Shown: positions 34,515 through 43,790, counted from the first letter of the stretch. The stretch: DNA of 64,000 nucleotides from Faunimonas pinastri (GCF_900110915.1 NZ_FOFG01000003.1:124001-188000), one strand, 5' to 3'. A program made the numbers and translations. Notes: generated by a model from the sequence alone, not told the origin.

Positions 34515-35558
34515 TTGAGCGTGAAGCCGCGTTGGAAGAACCGGCCTGAAGGGTCGAACTGGGGGGACTTCGGGCCGGAGGACCAGATAGGCCGGCTCAA
34601 TCTGCTGACGCCGGAGCGCAGACGCGCGGCGGCCGCGGAAATCCGGACGGGTCAAAGCTTCTGCCTGAGTCTCCCCCTGGATTATCCTGGCGGGACGGCC
34701 ATCAACGCGTCGCGCCATCCGCCGAGGCTGGGGCCGGTGATGGATAACGGCCGGCCGAACATGAACTTCCCCTACTCCTGCAACAATCCCAGACATCTCG
34801 ACGTGCTTTGCGACGACCAGGTGCTGCTGACGCTGCAATATTCGACGCAGTGGGACAGTCTTGCGCATATCGGGCAGGAGTTCGACGCCGATGGCGACGG
34901 CGAGGCAGAGATCGTCTTCTACAACGGGTTCCGGGCAAATGAAGACATTGCCGGGCCGTTGGATCACAAGAGCGGTCTGCCGACGGGGCAGGAGAGCGGG
35001 GCGCATGTCCTTGGCGTCGAACACATGGCCGAGAGCGCGGTTCAGGGCCGCGGCGTCATGATCGACCTCAAGCAGCATTTCGGAACGGACCGGCGCTTCG
35101 TTACATACGACGACCTCATGCGGGTGCTGGAAGCCGACGACATTGATGTGGAAGCCGGCGACATCGTCTGCTTCCGCACCGGGTTCGACGAGATGCTGCT
35201 CTCCATGGAAAGGCAGCCAGACGCCAGACGCCTTCGTTCGCATTTCGCCGCCATCGATGGACGGGACAAGGGCATCCAGCGGTGGATCGAGGAAACCGGC
35301 CTGGTCGCGCTGGCCGCTGATAATATCGCCGTTGAACAGACGCCGGCTCGCGATGCGGACGAGACGCGGTTTACGGCCCTGCCTCTTCACGAGCACTGCC
35401 TGTTCAAGCTTGGCATCTATCTGGGCGAATTCTGGCTCATGTCACCGCTGGCAGACTGGCTGCGGGCCAACAACCGGTCGCGCTTCTTCCTGACGGCGCC
35501 GCCGCTTCGGCTGCCGGGGGCCGTGGGTTCGCCGGTTACGCCGGTCGCAACGGTCTGA
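34515..35558 (+). CDS. Cyclase-family protein (kynurenine-formamidase-like hydrolase)
   Basis: A 347-residue member of the cyclase/KynB-like family (PF04199). The metal motif is in WDSLAHIGQEFD (HxGxxxD type), followed by GRGVMIDL and LPLHEHCLFKLGIYLGE, all characteristic. Characterised relatives hydrolyse formamides, isatin or cyclic esters. The start is TTG 34515 with AAAGGA eight bases upstream; weak initiation plus the overlapping hairpin suggests limited expression. It is divergent from the Liv operon, so control may be shared, and convergent with a CoA-transferase. Substrate unknown. Confidence 0.85.
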   Translation: MSVKPRWKNRPEGSNWGDFGPEDQIGRLNLLTPERRRAAAAEIRTGQSFCLSLPLDYPGGTAINASRHPPRLGPVMDNGRPNMNFPYSCNNPRHLDVLCDDQVLLTLQYSTQWDSLAHIGQEFDADGDGEAEIVFYNGFRANEDIAGPLDHKSGLPTGQESGAHVLGVEHMAESAVQGRGVMIDLKQHFGTDRRFVTYDDLMRVLEADDIDVEAGDIVCFRTGFDEMLLSMERQPDARRLRSHFAAIDGRDKGIQRWIEETGLVALAADNIAVEQTPARDADETRFTALPLHEHCLFKLGIYLGEFWLMSPLADWLRANNRSRFFLTAPPLRLPGAVGSPVTPVATV

Positions 35559-35581
35559 CGGCCCGGGGCTGCAACTCGGGA

Positions 35582-35619
35582 GGCGGCGCGGGAAGCGGCT
35601 GGGTCTTGCCCGCGCCGCC
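35582..35619. terminator. Bidirectional terminator hairpin (11-bp stem)
   Basis: GGCGGCGCGGG (35582-35592) pairs perfectly with CCCGCGCCGCC (35609-35619). It lies between the convergent cyclase and CoA-transferase genes. Confidence 0.65.
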
Positions 35620-35630
35620 GCTGTCCCGTC

Positions 35631-36836
35631 TCACGCGCGCCCGAGTGCTTCTTCGGCCCGGAGCGCTTCGATAGCTGCGGCGTCATAGCCGAATTCGGAG
35701 AGGATCTCATCGGTATGCTCGCCATGACGCGGCGGCGGCAGATCGGCGACCGCCGGCGTCGCGCTCATGGCAAAGGGCATCTGCACCGATTTCAGCGTGC
35801 GCTCGCCCATCCGTTGCTCGACGACTCCGCCGATCGCGGCAAGCTGCGCGTCGTCGGCCGCCTCGCCAACATCGTTGACCTTGGAGACGTTGACCTTGAC
35901 GGCGCCGAGGCGATCGACAAGTTCCTTGCACGACATGGTGCGCGTCACGTCGGTGAGCGCCGCGATCAGTTCGTCGCGATGCTGGCGGCGGTCGAAGGCG
36001 GTCTTGAAAGCGGGCCTGTCGAGCTTCTCGGGAGCGAGCGCGTGGGCGCACCGCCGCCACATGTCATCGGCGGGTGCGATGATGATGACGCTGCCGTCGC
36101 GTGCGGGAAACGCCTGGTTCGGAACGCTGAGATGGTTCGCTGTTCCCATCCGCTGGCGCACCGTTCCGTCGAGCCAGTACTCGGTGTAGAAATAATTCAT
36201 GAGATGCGCGCCGCTGAGCAGCAGCGAGGTTTCCACCCGCTGCCCCTTGCCGGTGCGTTCACGGTGGAAGAGCGCCGCCAGCACCGCCGAGACGAGCCCC
36301 AGGCTCGCATGGAGGTCGATCACCGCGGTGCCGGAACGCACCGCCGGTCGGTCGGACTCGCCGGTGATGCTCATCAGTCCGCTATGCGCCTGGAGCGCGA
36401 CGTCGTTGGCGCCGAGATGAGACAGCGGGCCTTCGGTGCCGTAGGCGGAGAATTCGCAATAGACCAGACGGGGATTGGCGACGGCGAGCGTTTCGTAATC
36501 GAGCCCGAATTTCGCCATCCCGCCGGGGCGGAAGTTGTGAACGAGGACGTCGCATCGTGCCGCCATGTCCGCTGCGACGGCCCGGGCCGAGGGGATCTTC
36601 AGGTCGAGCACCATGCTTCGCTTGTTGCGGTTCAGCGCCAGGAAGGACGGACTGGCACCGAACTCCTCCATCGCCGTTTCGGTGACGCCGAATGTGCGCG
36701 CGTCGTCGCCGCGACCGGGTTCCTCGATCTTGATGATCTCCGCCCCCAGATCGCCGAGGACCTGGGTTGCCGCGGGGCCGGCGAAGATGCGCGAGAAATC
36801 AAGAACGCGGATACCCTTTAGGACGCTCTCCACCAT
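35631..36836 (-). CDS. CaiB/BaiF family III CoA-transferase
   Basis: A 401-residue family III CoA-transferase. It opens VLKGIRVLDFSRIFAGP, has KIEEPGRGDDAR, RNKRSMVLDLK and the catalytic Asp in TAVIDLHASLGL (about residue 170). These enzymes move CoA from a donor such as succinyl-CoA to an organic acid by a glutamyl/aspartyl anhydride intermediate. It stands alone and is divergent from a LysR gene across 294 bp, the normal arrangement for a LysR-controlled catabolic gene. It is the only acid-activating enzyme in the window. Confidence 0.9.
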   Translation of the reverse strand: MVESVLKGIRVLDFSRIFAGPAATQVLGDLGAEIIKIEEPGRGDDARTFGVTETAMEEFGASPSFLALNRNKRSMVLDLKIPSARAVAADMAARCDVLVHNFRPGGMAKFGLDYETLAVANPRLVYCEFSAYGTEGPLSHLGANDVALQAHSGLMSITGESDRPAVRSGTAVIDLHASLGLVSAVLAALFHRERTGKGQRVETSLLLSGAHLMNYFYTEYWLDGTVRQRMGTANHLSVPNQAFPARDGSVIIIAPADDMWRRCAHALAPEKLDRPAFKTAFDRRQHRDELIAALTDVTRTMSCKELVDRLGAVKVNVSKVNDVGEAADDAQLAAIGGVVEQRMGERTLKSVQMPFAMSATPAVADLPPPRHGEHTDEILSEFGYDAAAIEALRAEEALGRA

Positions 36837-37130
36837 CTATATCCCTGTCCGCTATCACGCTCGCGCCCCGCTTGGATGGGGGCTGTCCACAACACGCAGT
36901 CGGTAACACCGCTGATTTGGAGCCGGAACGTTCACTAAGCGGGGGCCATCTTTGCAGATGGCGGAAGAAGCTCCTGCCTGAACCCGGCTTCCGCGCTTAC
37001 ATTACATCTATTCCGACGCGCGATATCGTCAGGACTTGCGCAGCTTCTTTCAAAGGGCGCAAAGATCACGTTCCGAAAACCTGCCGCGACCCGAGGGTCG
37101 AAGAGCTCAGACCGGTTTCGGGGAGGAACG

Positions 37131-38078
37131 ATGGACAATCTTCGCGCAATACGCGTCTTCGTCATGGTTGTGCAGAGCGGCAGCCTGTCCGCCGCCGGCC
37201 GCCAGATAGGTATGTCGCCTGCCTCGGTGTCGCGCTACATCAACGCACTTGAAGACGGGATCGGGAGCCGCCTGCTCAATCGCAGCAGCCGCAAGCTGAC
37301 ACTGACCGAAGCGGGGCACGTGTACTTCCAGCACGCCGAACAGATCCTCAACCAGCTGGACGAGGCGGAAAGCAGCATTTCCCAACTTCAGCGCTCGCCA
37401 CGTGGCACGCTTCGCGTCCATTCGCGCTTGCTCTTCGGCACTCGTGAGCTTGTCCCGGCGCTACCGGCCTTCCTGGAGCAATATCCGGATATCAAGGTGG
37501 ACCTGATGTTGTCGAACCAGGTCATCGATCTGGTGGAGCAGAATATCGACGTCGATATCCGCATCGGTGCCCTGGAAGACTCCTCGCTGATCGCACGCAA
37601 ACTGACCGGGAGCGAGCGGGTGCTGTGCGCATCCCCCGCCTATCTGGCGCGAAGCGCGCCGATCCATGTTCCCGCCGATCTCGCTCAGCACAATTGCCTT
37701 ACCTATCGGCTCAACATGGGCCGGACCGTCTGGCGCTTCGCCGACGCCAACGACATGATCTCCGAGGTGCCGGTGGATGGCGGGCTGCAGACGGACAACG
37801 GGCCGTCATTGCGGGAGTTCGCGCTGGCCGGCGTCGGTATCGTGCTGATGCCCGACTGGTCGATCCGCGAGGACCTCGCCAGGGGGTCGCTGGTGCAGGT
37901 GCTGAGCGACTACCGGGTCAGCTACGCCGCATTCGAGAACGGGATCTATGCGGTCTACCAGCCGAGCCGCTACATGTCGGCCAAAGTGCGTCTCTTCGTG
38001 GATTTCCTCGCCGAGCTCTGCCGGAGAAGGCTGGCGCCCGCGCCTTCACCGAGTGTCGTGCTTCGCGCCACCGGTTGA
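37131..38078 (+). CDS. LysR-family transcriptional regulator
   Basis: A 315-residue LysR regulator. The winged HTH is at residues 1-60 (LRAIRVFVMVVQSGSLSAAG, then GMSPASVSRYINALE). The effector domain spans about 90-295 and is of the CrgA/PA-type branch (LRVHSRLLFGTRELVPALP). ATG 37131 has GGGAGG upstream. It is divergent from the CaiB-type CoA-transferase and is its likely activator. The 294-bp gap holds both promoters; I did not find a single convincing T-N11-A box. Confidence 0.9.
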   Translation: MDNLRAIRVFVMVVQSGSLSAAGRQIGMSPASVSRYINALEDGIGSRLLNRSSRKLTLTEAGHVYFQHAEQILNQLDEAESSISQLQRSPRGTLRVHSRLLFGTRELVPALPAFLEQYPDIKVDLMLSNQVIDLVEQNIDVDIRIGALEDSSLIARKLTGSERVLCASPAYLARSAPIHVPADLAQHNCLTYRLNMGRTVWRFADANDMISEVPVDGGLQTDNGPSLREFALAGVGIVLMPDWSIREDLARGSLVQVLSDYRVSYAAFENGIYAVYQPSRYMSAKVRLFVDFLAELCRRRLAPAPSPSVVLRATG

Positions 38079-38264
38079 GGTCGTGCACCTCGCGGGCCGC
38101 CCAGACCGCGCCTCTCGTGTGATGGATGCCATGCTGGGCGGCCAGCTCCGCCCGCGTCAGGTCGCCCGTTTCCCGCCGAAAACGGATCGCACCTGTCGGT
38201 CAGCACGACGCGCCCGGGCAGGTACGGTCGCCTTTAAAGAGCGGAAGCTGACCGAGCTCCCCGC

Positions 38265-39971
38265 CTAGCTCCGCGTCACCGCCTTTTCCAGCGCGCGCAT
38301 CCAGACGAGCACGGCTGCGGCACCCGCGTCGGGCGAGCCGATCGCCCGTTCTCCGAGATAGGCGGCGCGGCCGAGACGGGGATGCATGCGGGTCGTGGCG
38401 TCCACGCCTTCAGCGCAAGCCTGAACCGCTTTGGACAGCGCTTTCCTCGGCGACAGGCCGGCATCGAGGCCGTGCAGGAGAGCGTCGGCGGCGGGGTGAA
38501 GCGCGTCCAGCATGGTCCGGTCGCCCGGTTTGGCGCCCCCAAGCTCGCCGACGCTGGCCACCGCCATCTCGAAGGCCTCGGCCCAGTCGCGCGCGCCTGG
38601 GTTCCGCGCTTCGTCGAGCCGTCGTCCCGTGCGCATAAGGGCAACCGCGTAGAAGGGGCCGGAGCTGCCGGCGATCGCGCGGCGCAGCGCGTTGCCGAGT
38701 GCGGCGAGAAGGCTTCCGGCGCTCTGCGACGCATTCCGCGGCAGGGTCTCGATCGCTTCCGCCCCGCGCACCATGCTGGCGCCGAGATCGCCGTCACCGG
38801 TGCGGCTGTCCAGGTCCGTCAACTCCGGTTCCGCATTCCGCATCGCGGTGGCAACAGCCTGAAGCGCGGCGCGAACGAGATCGGAAGCTGGGGCCGCTCC
38901 GATATCGGCCGGCTCCTCGGTAGCCGCGAGCGGGGCGGCGCTGACGAGCTTGCGCGCGGGCTGGACGGCAATGCCCGGCTGCCAAGCGGGCGAGGTTGCG
39001 GGAGCATCCAGCAGCGCCAGCCTTTCGTCATCGAGGCGGAGCAGGCTCAGCGAGCAGCCGGGCATATCGAGCGCGGTCAGGTAATTGCCGGACCAGACGC
39101 GTTCCACCTGGAGGCGACGCTGCCGGAGCGCGGCCAGCGCGGCGCGTCCGACGATCGCCAGTTCCAGCGGCGTCGTCGCGCCGAGCCCGTTGACGAGCAG
39201 CGCGATGCGAGCGCCGTCCTTGAGGCCGAGATCGTCGGCGAGCGTCGCGATCAGCGTTTCCGTGAGTTCGTCGGCCGAGGACAGCGGACTGCGGGAGACA
39301 CCCTGTTCGCCATGGATGCCGAGGCCCAGTTCCACCTCGTTCTCGGGGAGCGTGAAGCCGGGCTTGCTCGCGCCGGGCAGGGTGCAGGCGCCGAGCGCCA
39401 CGCCCATGGTGCCCAAAGCCGCCGAGGCTTCCCGCGCGATACTTGCGACCTCCTGGACGGAATGGCCCTTGCGAGCGGCAGCGCCGGCGATCTTGTGGAT
39501 CAGCACGGTGCCGGCGAGGCCGCGACGGCGAGCGGGTTCGACTACGTCGCGCAAGGCCACATCATCGGCCACCACGACGATCTCGACGGGAATGCCCTCC
39601 GTCCGCGCGAGCTCGGCGGCCAGGCCGAAGTTCAGGCGGTCGCCGGTATAGTTCTTGACGATGAGCACCGCGCCCGCCGGGCCGCTGGTGGCGCGGATAG
39701 CCGAAAGCACCGCATCGCTGCTGGGCGAGGTGAAGACATCGCCGGCGATCGCGCCCGTGAGCAGGCCGTCGCCGACGTAACCCGCATGCGCCGGCTCGTG
39801 GCCGCTGCCGCCGCCGGAAAGAACCGCCACAGGCCGCGCGGCCTGCTCCGGCAGATCGGCGCGGACGACGACGTTCTCGTCTTCCAGCAGCGCCAAAGCG
39901 GGGGAGATATCAACGATCCCCTCCAGCATCTCGCGCACGACGTGACGGGGATCGTTGATCAGCTTCTTCAT
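38265..39971 (-). CDS. Fused DhaK-DhaL dihydroxyacetone-type kinase
   Basis: A 568-residue single-chain kinase. The DhaK domain (about 1-325) has GGGSGHEPAH (53-62), Asp111 in KNYTGDRLNFG, and the substrate-binding His220 in LGLGIHGEQG, which forms a hemiaminal with the ketone. The DhaL domain (about 370-568) has DSRTGDGDLGASM, the Asp-rich nucleotide-metal loop. This is the ATP-dependent fused form, not the PTS-dependent type. Related enzymes phosphorylate dihydroxyacetone, erythrulose or other tetroses. It is last in an IclR-controlled operon with an FAD oxidoreductase and MFS carrier. Confidence 0.9.
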   Translation of the reverse strand: MKKLINDPRHVVREMLEGIVDISPALALLEDENVVVRADLPEQAARPVAVLSGGGSGHEPAHAGYVGDGLLTGAIAGDVFTSPSSDAVLSAIRATSGPAGAVLIVKNYTGDRLNFGLAAELARTEGIPVEIVVVADDVALRDVVEPARRRGLAGTVLIHKIAGAAARKGHSVQEVASIAREASAALGTMGVALGACTLPGASKPGFTLPENEVELGLGIHGEQGVSRSPLSSADELTETLIATLADDLGLKDGARIALLVNGLGATTPLELAIVGRAALAALRQRRLQVERVWSGNYLTALDMPGCSLSLLRLDDERLALLDAPATSPAWQPGIAVQPARKLVSAAPLAATEEPADIGAAPASDLVRAALQAVATAMRNAEPELTDLDSRTGDGDLGASMVRGAEAIETLPRNASQSAGSLLAALGNALRRAIAGSSGPFYAVALMRTGRRLDEARNPGARDWAEAFEMAVASVGELGGAKPGDRTMLDALHPAADALLHGLDAGLSPRKALSKAVQACAEGVDATTRMHPRLGRAAYLGERAIGSPDAGAAAVLVWMRALEKAVTRS

Positions 39972-39987
39972 GGATTCGGTGATTCTC

Positions 39988-41379
39988 TCAGCAGTCGACA
40001 GGGGCGAAATGGATCGGACGCTTGACCTGAGTTGATAGCAGAACGCCTCGTCGGACCAGCGTCTGCCGGAGAAGGGCGACATCAACGGCGGGTGCTGCCG
40101 AGTTTCCGGAGGCGGCCAAAGCCGCTGCGACGCCCGCGGCCTCTCCCGTCGCGAAGCAGGTGGCCGTGATCCGCGCCGAGCCATTCGCCTCATGCGTGGA
40201 CGAAATGCACCGCCCCGCAACGAGGAGGTTGTCGATGCCGTCAACCACCAGGCAGCCATAAGGGATGTCGTAAGGTTCGGTGAGCTGCTCCGTGTGGGAA
40301 AGGCTCGGTTTGTCGGGTTCGTGGATGTCGATGGGGAACGCACCCCGTGCAATCGAGTCCGGACGAGAAACCGGATGGAGCAGGTCGTCGCGCGTCAGGG
40401 TCGCCACTCCGACGACCCGCCCGGATTCGCGTACTCCGACCCGGTCAGCCACGGCGGCGACGTAGCATTCGGCGCAGCCGGGAACCGCGTGGCGGAACCA
40501 GCGAACGAATTCGAGCACCTGGCGGCTCAGCTGTATGGCAGCGTCGCCGGTCCAGTTCTCCTCCACGTCGCCCGCGGAGACACGGCTGACATTCACGACG
40601 GCTTCTCCCCGCCGGGGCCAGCCCGCGAGGTGCATTTCGCTTCGCTGCAGGCTGAGCTGTCCGTCCTGATAACCGCGCGCCAGCAGGCTGCCGAGCCCCC
40701 AAAGGTTCACATCGCTGTCGGCCGCGTCACCGATGATATTGCCCGGCCTGAAATCGGCCGGGTTGGCGCGCGCGTAGTCCAGCAGGGCAGCGAAATCCAC
40801 GCCACCGAGCTTGAAGGTCAACGAGGCGGGCTGATGCGTCCGCGCGGCATCCTCGTGAAACCTCGCCCCGGCGCGACGCGCCACGACTGCATCGCCGCTC
40901 GCGTCCACCACCTGTCCCGGTCTCAACTCGCGTCTTCCGGCAGGGGTTTCGACGGTCAGGCCGGTGATCCGATCGCCTTCCCGTTGGACCGCGACTACGG
41001 GAGAGTTCAGCCACAGTTGGACGCCGGCTTCGCCAAGCATCACCGCTTCCATGAGCGAGAGCTCGACATGGTTCACCGGTGTTCGGGTCGCGGTATAGCC
41101 GACATCGTCGAGGATATGACCGGGCGAACTTCCGAGCTCTTTCAGGCGCCCGATCAGCCGGTCGCCAAAGCCGGCGATCACCTGATTTCCATGGACGTCA
41201 TGGAAGCCGGCGCTGTGCTCCAGCAGCTGCCATGCGAGGGTGCCGCCGACGTGGCCGCTGGCTTCCAGAAGAACGGTCGTCGCGCCTTCCTCGGCGGCGG
41301 CCGCCGCAGCAGCTACCCCCGCCGAGCCAGCGCCGACAACGACGACGTCGACGGTGATCGGGTTTACGGTCGCTGTCAC
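39988..41379 (-). CDS. FAD-dependent oxidoreductase (FAD_oxidored family)
   Basis: A 463-residue FAD protein. The dinucleotide motif is VDVVVVGAGSAGVAAAAAAAE near the N-terminus and the family pattern continues with ASGHVGGTLAW, VVDASGDAVVARRAG and NLLVAGRCISSTHEANGS. The family (PF12831) includes poorly studied enzymes in sugar and polyol operons. The start is GTG 41379, overlapping the MFS stop as GTGA. It lies 16 bp from the kinase gene. Inference: oxidises the imported compound before phosphorylation. Confidence 0.86.
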   Translation of the reverse strand: MTATVNPITVDVVVVGAGSAGVAAAAAAAEEGATTVLLEASGHVGGTLAWQLLEHSAGFHDVHGNQVIAGFGDRLIGRLKELGSSPGHILDDVGYTATRTPVNHVELSLMEAVMLGEAGVQLWLNSPVVAVQREGDRITGLTVETPAGRRELRPGQVVDASGDAVVARRAGARFHEDAARTHQPASLTFKLGGVDFAALLDYARANPADFRPGNIIGDAADSDVNLWGLGSLLARGYQDGQLSLQRSEMHLAGWPRRGEAVVNVSRVSAGDVEENWTGDAAIQLSRQVLEFVRWFRHAVPGCAECYVAAVADRVGVRESGRVVGVATLTRDDLLHPVSRPDSIARGAFPIDIHEPDKPSLSHTEQLTEPYDIPYGCLVVDGIDNLLVAGRCISSTHEANGSARITATCFATGEAAGVAAALAASGNSAAPAVDVALLRQTLVRRGVLLSTQVKRPIHFAPVDC

Positions 41380-42719
41380 AGGGCGACCCTCCGGCGCAGA
41401 ACGACGCCGTACATGACGGAAGATACCAGCGCGAGACCTCCCGTGACGAGAATCGCGACTTCGAAGCCGCCGACATAATCGACGATCATCCCGGTGACGA
41501 TGGGGGCGCATGCTCCGCCGAGGAACCCGCCGAAATTCTGGATGCTGCCGACGGAAGCCACGAACCGGGGCGTTTCCAGAACGTCGGTGGCCAGCGCCCA
41601 ATAGCACCCGGAGGACAGGCTGTAGGTGAACATGCCTAGCGTCAGCAACGTGATGGCCATCGTGGCGTTGGCGCTGAAGGCCGTGGCGAGCATGGTCGCG
41701 GCGGTCAGGAGACCACCTGCGGAGACAACGGCGCGCCGCGCGGTGAAGGCTGCAACGCCCCTCTCGACCAGCCAATCGGAGAAGCGGCCACCGGACATCA
41801 CGCCGACGGCGCCAGCGATGAACGGCAGGGAAGCCAGATAACCCGCATGCGAGATGGTGACGTGCTGGGCGCGCTCCAAATAGGTGGGCAGCCAGCTGAT
41901 GTAGAACCAGAATACATATTGCAGGCAGAACGCGCCGATGATCATGGTCCAGATCGAAGGCTGGCGAAACAGCACCGCCCATTCACGGAAGCCGACAGGG
42001 GCCTTGGATTGTACCGCGTCGGCCTCGAAATCCTGTCCGGCCCGGATGTAGGTGAGTTCTTCGCTGCTGATCCACGGGTGGTTGCCCGGTTCGCGATACA
42101 CGATTAGCCAGCCGATCAGCGCAAGGGCGCCGATAAGGCCGATGATCACGAACATTGCCGGCCAGCCGAACGGCACCATCAGCGCGGTTGCGATCGGCGG
42201 AGATAAAGCCAGCCCGATCTGGGTCGCCGCGATATAGACGCTGGTGGCGGCAGCCTTCTCGTGACGGGGGAACCACGCGTTCGTCGCCTTGAGGGCGCCC
42301 GGAAAGAGGGGCGCCTCGCTGATCCCCAACGCAACGCGCAAACCCAGGAAATGAGCCGTGGTGTTTGCAAAGCCCGTCAGCACGGAAACGAGCGACCAGA
42401 GTCCGACCGCGATCGACAGGAGAAGCTTGGGGCCGAACCGGTCGACCATCCAGCCCGTCGGCAGGTTCATCAGCGCATAGGGCCAGACGAAGGCCGAGAG
42501 CACGACGCCCATCGCGGTATTGCTGATCCCGAGATCACGCACGATCAACGGTGCGGCGACCGAAAGATTGCCGCGATCGAGATAGTTGGAGATCACCACC
42601 AGGGTGATCACGCCGATCACGAGCCAGCGCAGGTTCCGGCCTCGCGGACGTGCAGGGACCGCGGCGCTCGGCGAAACAGAGTTCAGCGCCCCGACCGGGG
42701 CGTGGATGTCGATGGACAT
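41376..42719 (-). CDS. MFS transporter, anion:cation symporter (ACS) family
   Basis: A 447-residue carrier with 12 predicted membrane segments. The ACS signature NYLDRGNLSVAAP is in the first segment region, with GWMVDRFGPK in loop 2-3 and LGISEAPLFPGA in segment 4, resembling glucarate, galactonate and other hydroxy-acid carriers. ATG 42719 has GGGAGG upstream. It is the first gene of the operon MFS-FAD oxidoreductase-DhaKL. A 16-bp IclR-type site lies about 116 bp upstream. Likely substrate: a sugar acid or hydroxy acid. Confidence 0.88.
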   Translation of the reverse strand: MSIDIHAPVGALNSVSPSAAVPARPRGRNLRWLVIGVITLVVISNYLDRGNLSVAAPLIVRDLGISNTAMGVVLSAFVWPYALMNLPTGWMVDRFGPKLLLSIAVGLWSLVSVLTGFANTTAHFLGLRVALGISEAPLFPGALKATNAWFPRHEKAAATSVYIAATQIGLALSPPIATALMVPFGWPAMFVIIGLIGALALIGWLIVYREPGNHPWISSEELTYIRAGQDFEADAVQSKAPVGFREWAVLFRQPSIWTMIIGAFCLQYVFWFYISWLPTYLERAQHVTISHAGYLASLPFIAGAVGVMSGGRFSDWLVERGVAAFTARRAVVSAGGLLTAATMLATAFSANATMAITLLTLGMFTYSLSSGCYWALATDVLETPRFVASVGSIQNFGGFLGGACAPIVTGMIVDYVGGFEVAILVTGGLALVSSVMYGVVLRRRVAL

Positions 42720-42834
42720 GTCTTCCTCCCTAAGGAGCGCTTGTGCGCTCTCTTCACGGCATGGTTCTCCATGCGTACTGGGCGGGAAGATGAAATGAGC
42801 CCCTTCAGGGTGTCAACTGAAAAATGGACTTCCG

Positions 42835-42850
42835 TCCCGCAATTCGGAAC
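42835..42850 (-). promoter_or_regulatory. IclR-type operator, copy 1 (MFS operon promoter)
   Basis: On the minus strand this reads GTTCCGAATTGCGGGA, matching the two other copies near the IclR gene at 13 or more of 16 positions. It lies in the non-coding gap between the IclR stop and the MFS start, where the operon promoter should be. Confidence 0.72.
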
Positions 42851-42863
42851 AACAAGTATTTGC

Positions 42864-43655
42864 TCAGCTTGATCCGCCAAGGGCCTGACTGATGGCGTTG
42901 GCGCTGTGAATGACGATCTTCGCCGTGCTTTCCACTTCGCTCAGCGGGAGTTTCCACGCGGGACCGCTAACGCTCAGGGCCGCGAAGACCCGACCGGACG
43001 CGTCCCGGATCGGCGCTCCCACGCAACGGAGCCCCGGCTGGTGTTCTCCCTCGTCGATCGAATAGCCGCGCTCCCGCGTAGCCTTCAGGTCCGCCAGCAG
43101 TTCTTTGGGATCCGTCAGGGTGTGTTCGGTAAAGCGTGCAAGCTCGCCGCTGACGAAACGGTCGAGAGTGGCGGCATTCTGGAAGGCCAGGATCGCTTTT
43201 CCCACGCTCGTGCAGTGCGCCGGGGCGGATTCGAAGAAAGCCCGCGCGCCGGCGTCGGCGTGCGCGTCGGACCGTCCGACGACAACGGCGTGGTGACCGT
43301 CGAACACGGCGAGATGGACGCTTTGGCCACTAAGTCGACCCAGGGCGTCGACGTAGGGGCGGGCTTCCCGGTGCAGGTCCATATTGGCGAGCACCGTGTT
43401 GCCGAGTTCGAACAGCTTGAGGCCGAGCCGATAGCGGTCCCGGTCGCCTTCCTGGTCCAGGAGACCCGCCTCGCGAAGCGATGCGAGAAGCCGGTGCGTC
43501 GTGCTCTTGGGAAAGCCTGTACGCTGGCAAACCTCGGAAAGAGACAAGGTTCTCACGCTGGTGGAGAAGCAGTCCAGTACCTTCATCAGCTTGGACAGCG
43601 ACTTGATGCCCTCGTCAGAGCGAGCCGAACTTGCAGGGAGGGGGGAGGTATTCAC
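42864..43655 (-). CDS. IclR-family regulator of the DhaKL/DapA locus
   Basis: An IclR regulator of about 263 residues. The winged HTH has SLSEVCQRTGFPKSTTHRLL, and the effector domain has APAHCTSVGKAILAF and the CVGAPIRDASGRVFAALSVSGP pocket. GTG 43655 is chosen because AGGAAG lies five bases upstream; upstream starts at 43694 or 43754 would place an operator copy inside the coding region. Three copies of a 16-bp motif flank this gene, at its own start, at the divergent DapA promoter, and at the MFS operon. It probably represses all three and is relieved by a pathway intermediate. Confidence 0.9.
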   Translation of the reverse strand: MNTSPLPASSARSDEGIKSLSKLMKVLDCFSTSVRTLSLSEVCQRTGFPKSTTHRLLASLREAGLLDQEGDRDRYRLGLKLFELGNTVLANMDLHREARPYVDALGRLSGQSVHLAVFDGHHAVVVGRSDAHADAGARAFFESAPAHCTSVGKAILAFQNAATLDRFVSGELARFTEHTLTDPKELLADLKATRERGYSIDEGEHQPGLRCVGAPIRDASGRVFAALSVSGPAWKLPLSEVESTAKIVIHSANAISQALGGSS

Positions 43656-43666
43656 AGTGACTTCCT

Positions 43667-43682
43667 GTTCCGCATTGCGGGA
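43667..43682. promoter_or_regulatory. IclR-type operator, copy 2 (own gene)
   Basis: GTTCCGCATTGCGGGA abuts the AGGAAG ribosome site of the IclR gene. Its arms (TTCCGCA/TTGCGGGAA) are a near-palindrome. Binding here would block the regulator's own expression. Confidence 0.72.
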
Positions 43683-43760
43683 AATGTAGTTCATCGGGCC
43701 TTGGTGCCCAAGGGCATCCTTCTGGATCAGCAAACCGTCAGGCCATGCCCGCAACGTGAA

Positions 43761-43790
43761 TTATTGAAGTTCCACATTGTGGGATATAAT
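43761..43790 (+). promoter_or_regulatory. Promoter with IclR operator (copy 3) in its spacer
   Basis: TTATTG (43761-43766) and a consensus TATAAT (43785-43790) are 18 bp apart on the plus strand, towards the DapA-family gene. The operator GTTCCACATTGTGGGA (43769-43784) fills the spacer, so repressor and polymerase cannot bind together. A TTGACA at 43804-43809 lacks a good -10. Confidence 0.65.

Noticed and set aside
37970-38264. Possible HTH fragment on the minus strand (GDLTRAELAAQHGIHHT) in the LysR-DhaKL gap
   Set aside because: Only about 35 residues look protein-like, part overlaps LysR, and there is no start or ribosome site. A small GGGCGG/CCGCCC stem nearby was too weak to call a terminator.
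38382-40025. 547-codon plus-strand frame
   Set aside because: Antisense to the DhaK-DhaL kinase, which has all its catalytic residues.
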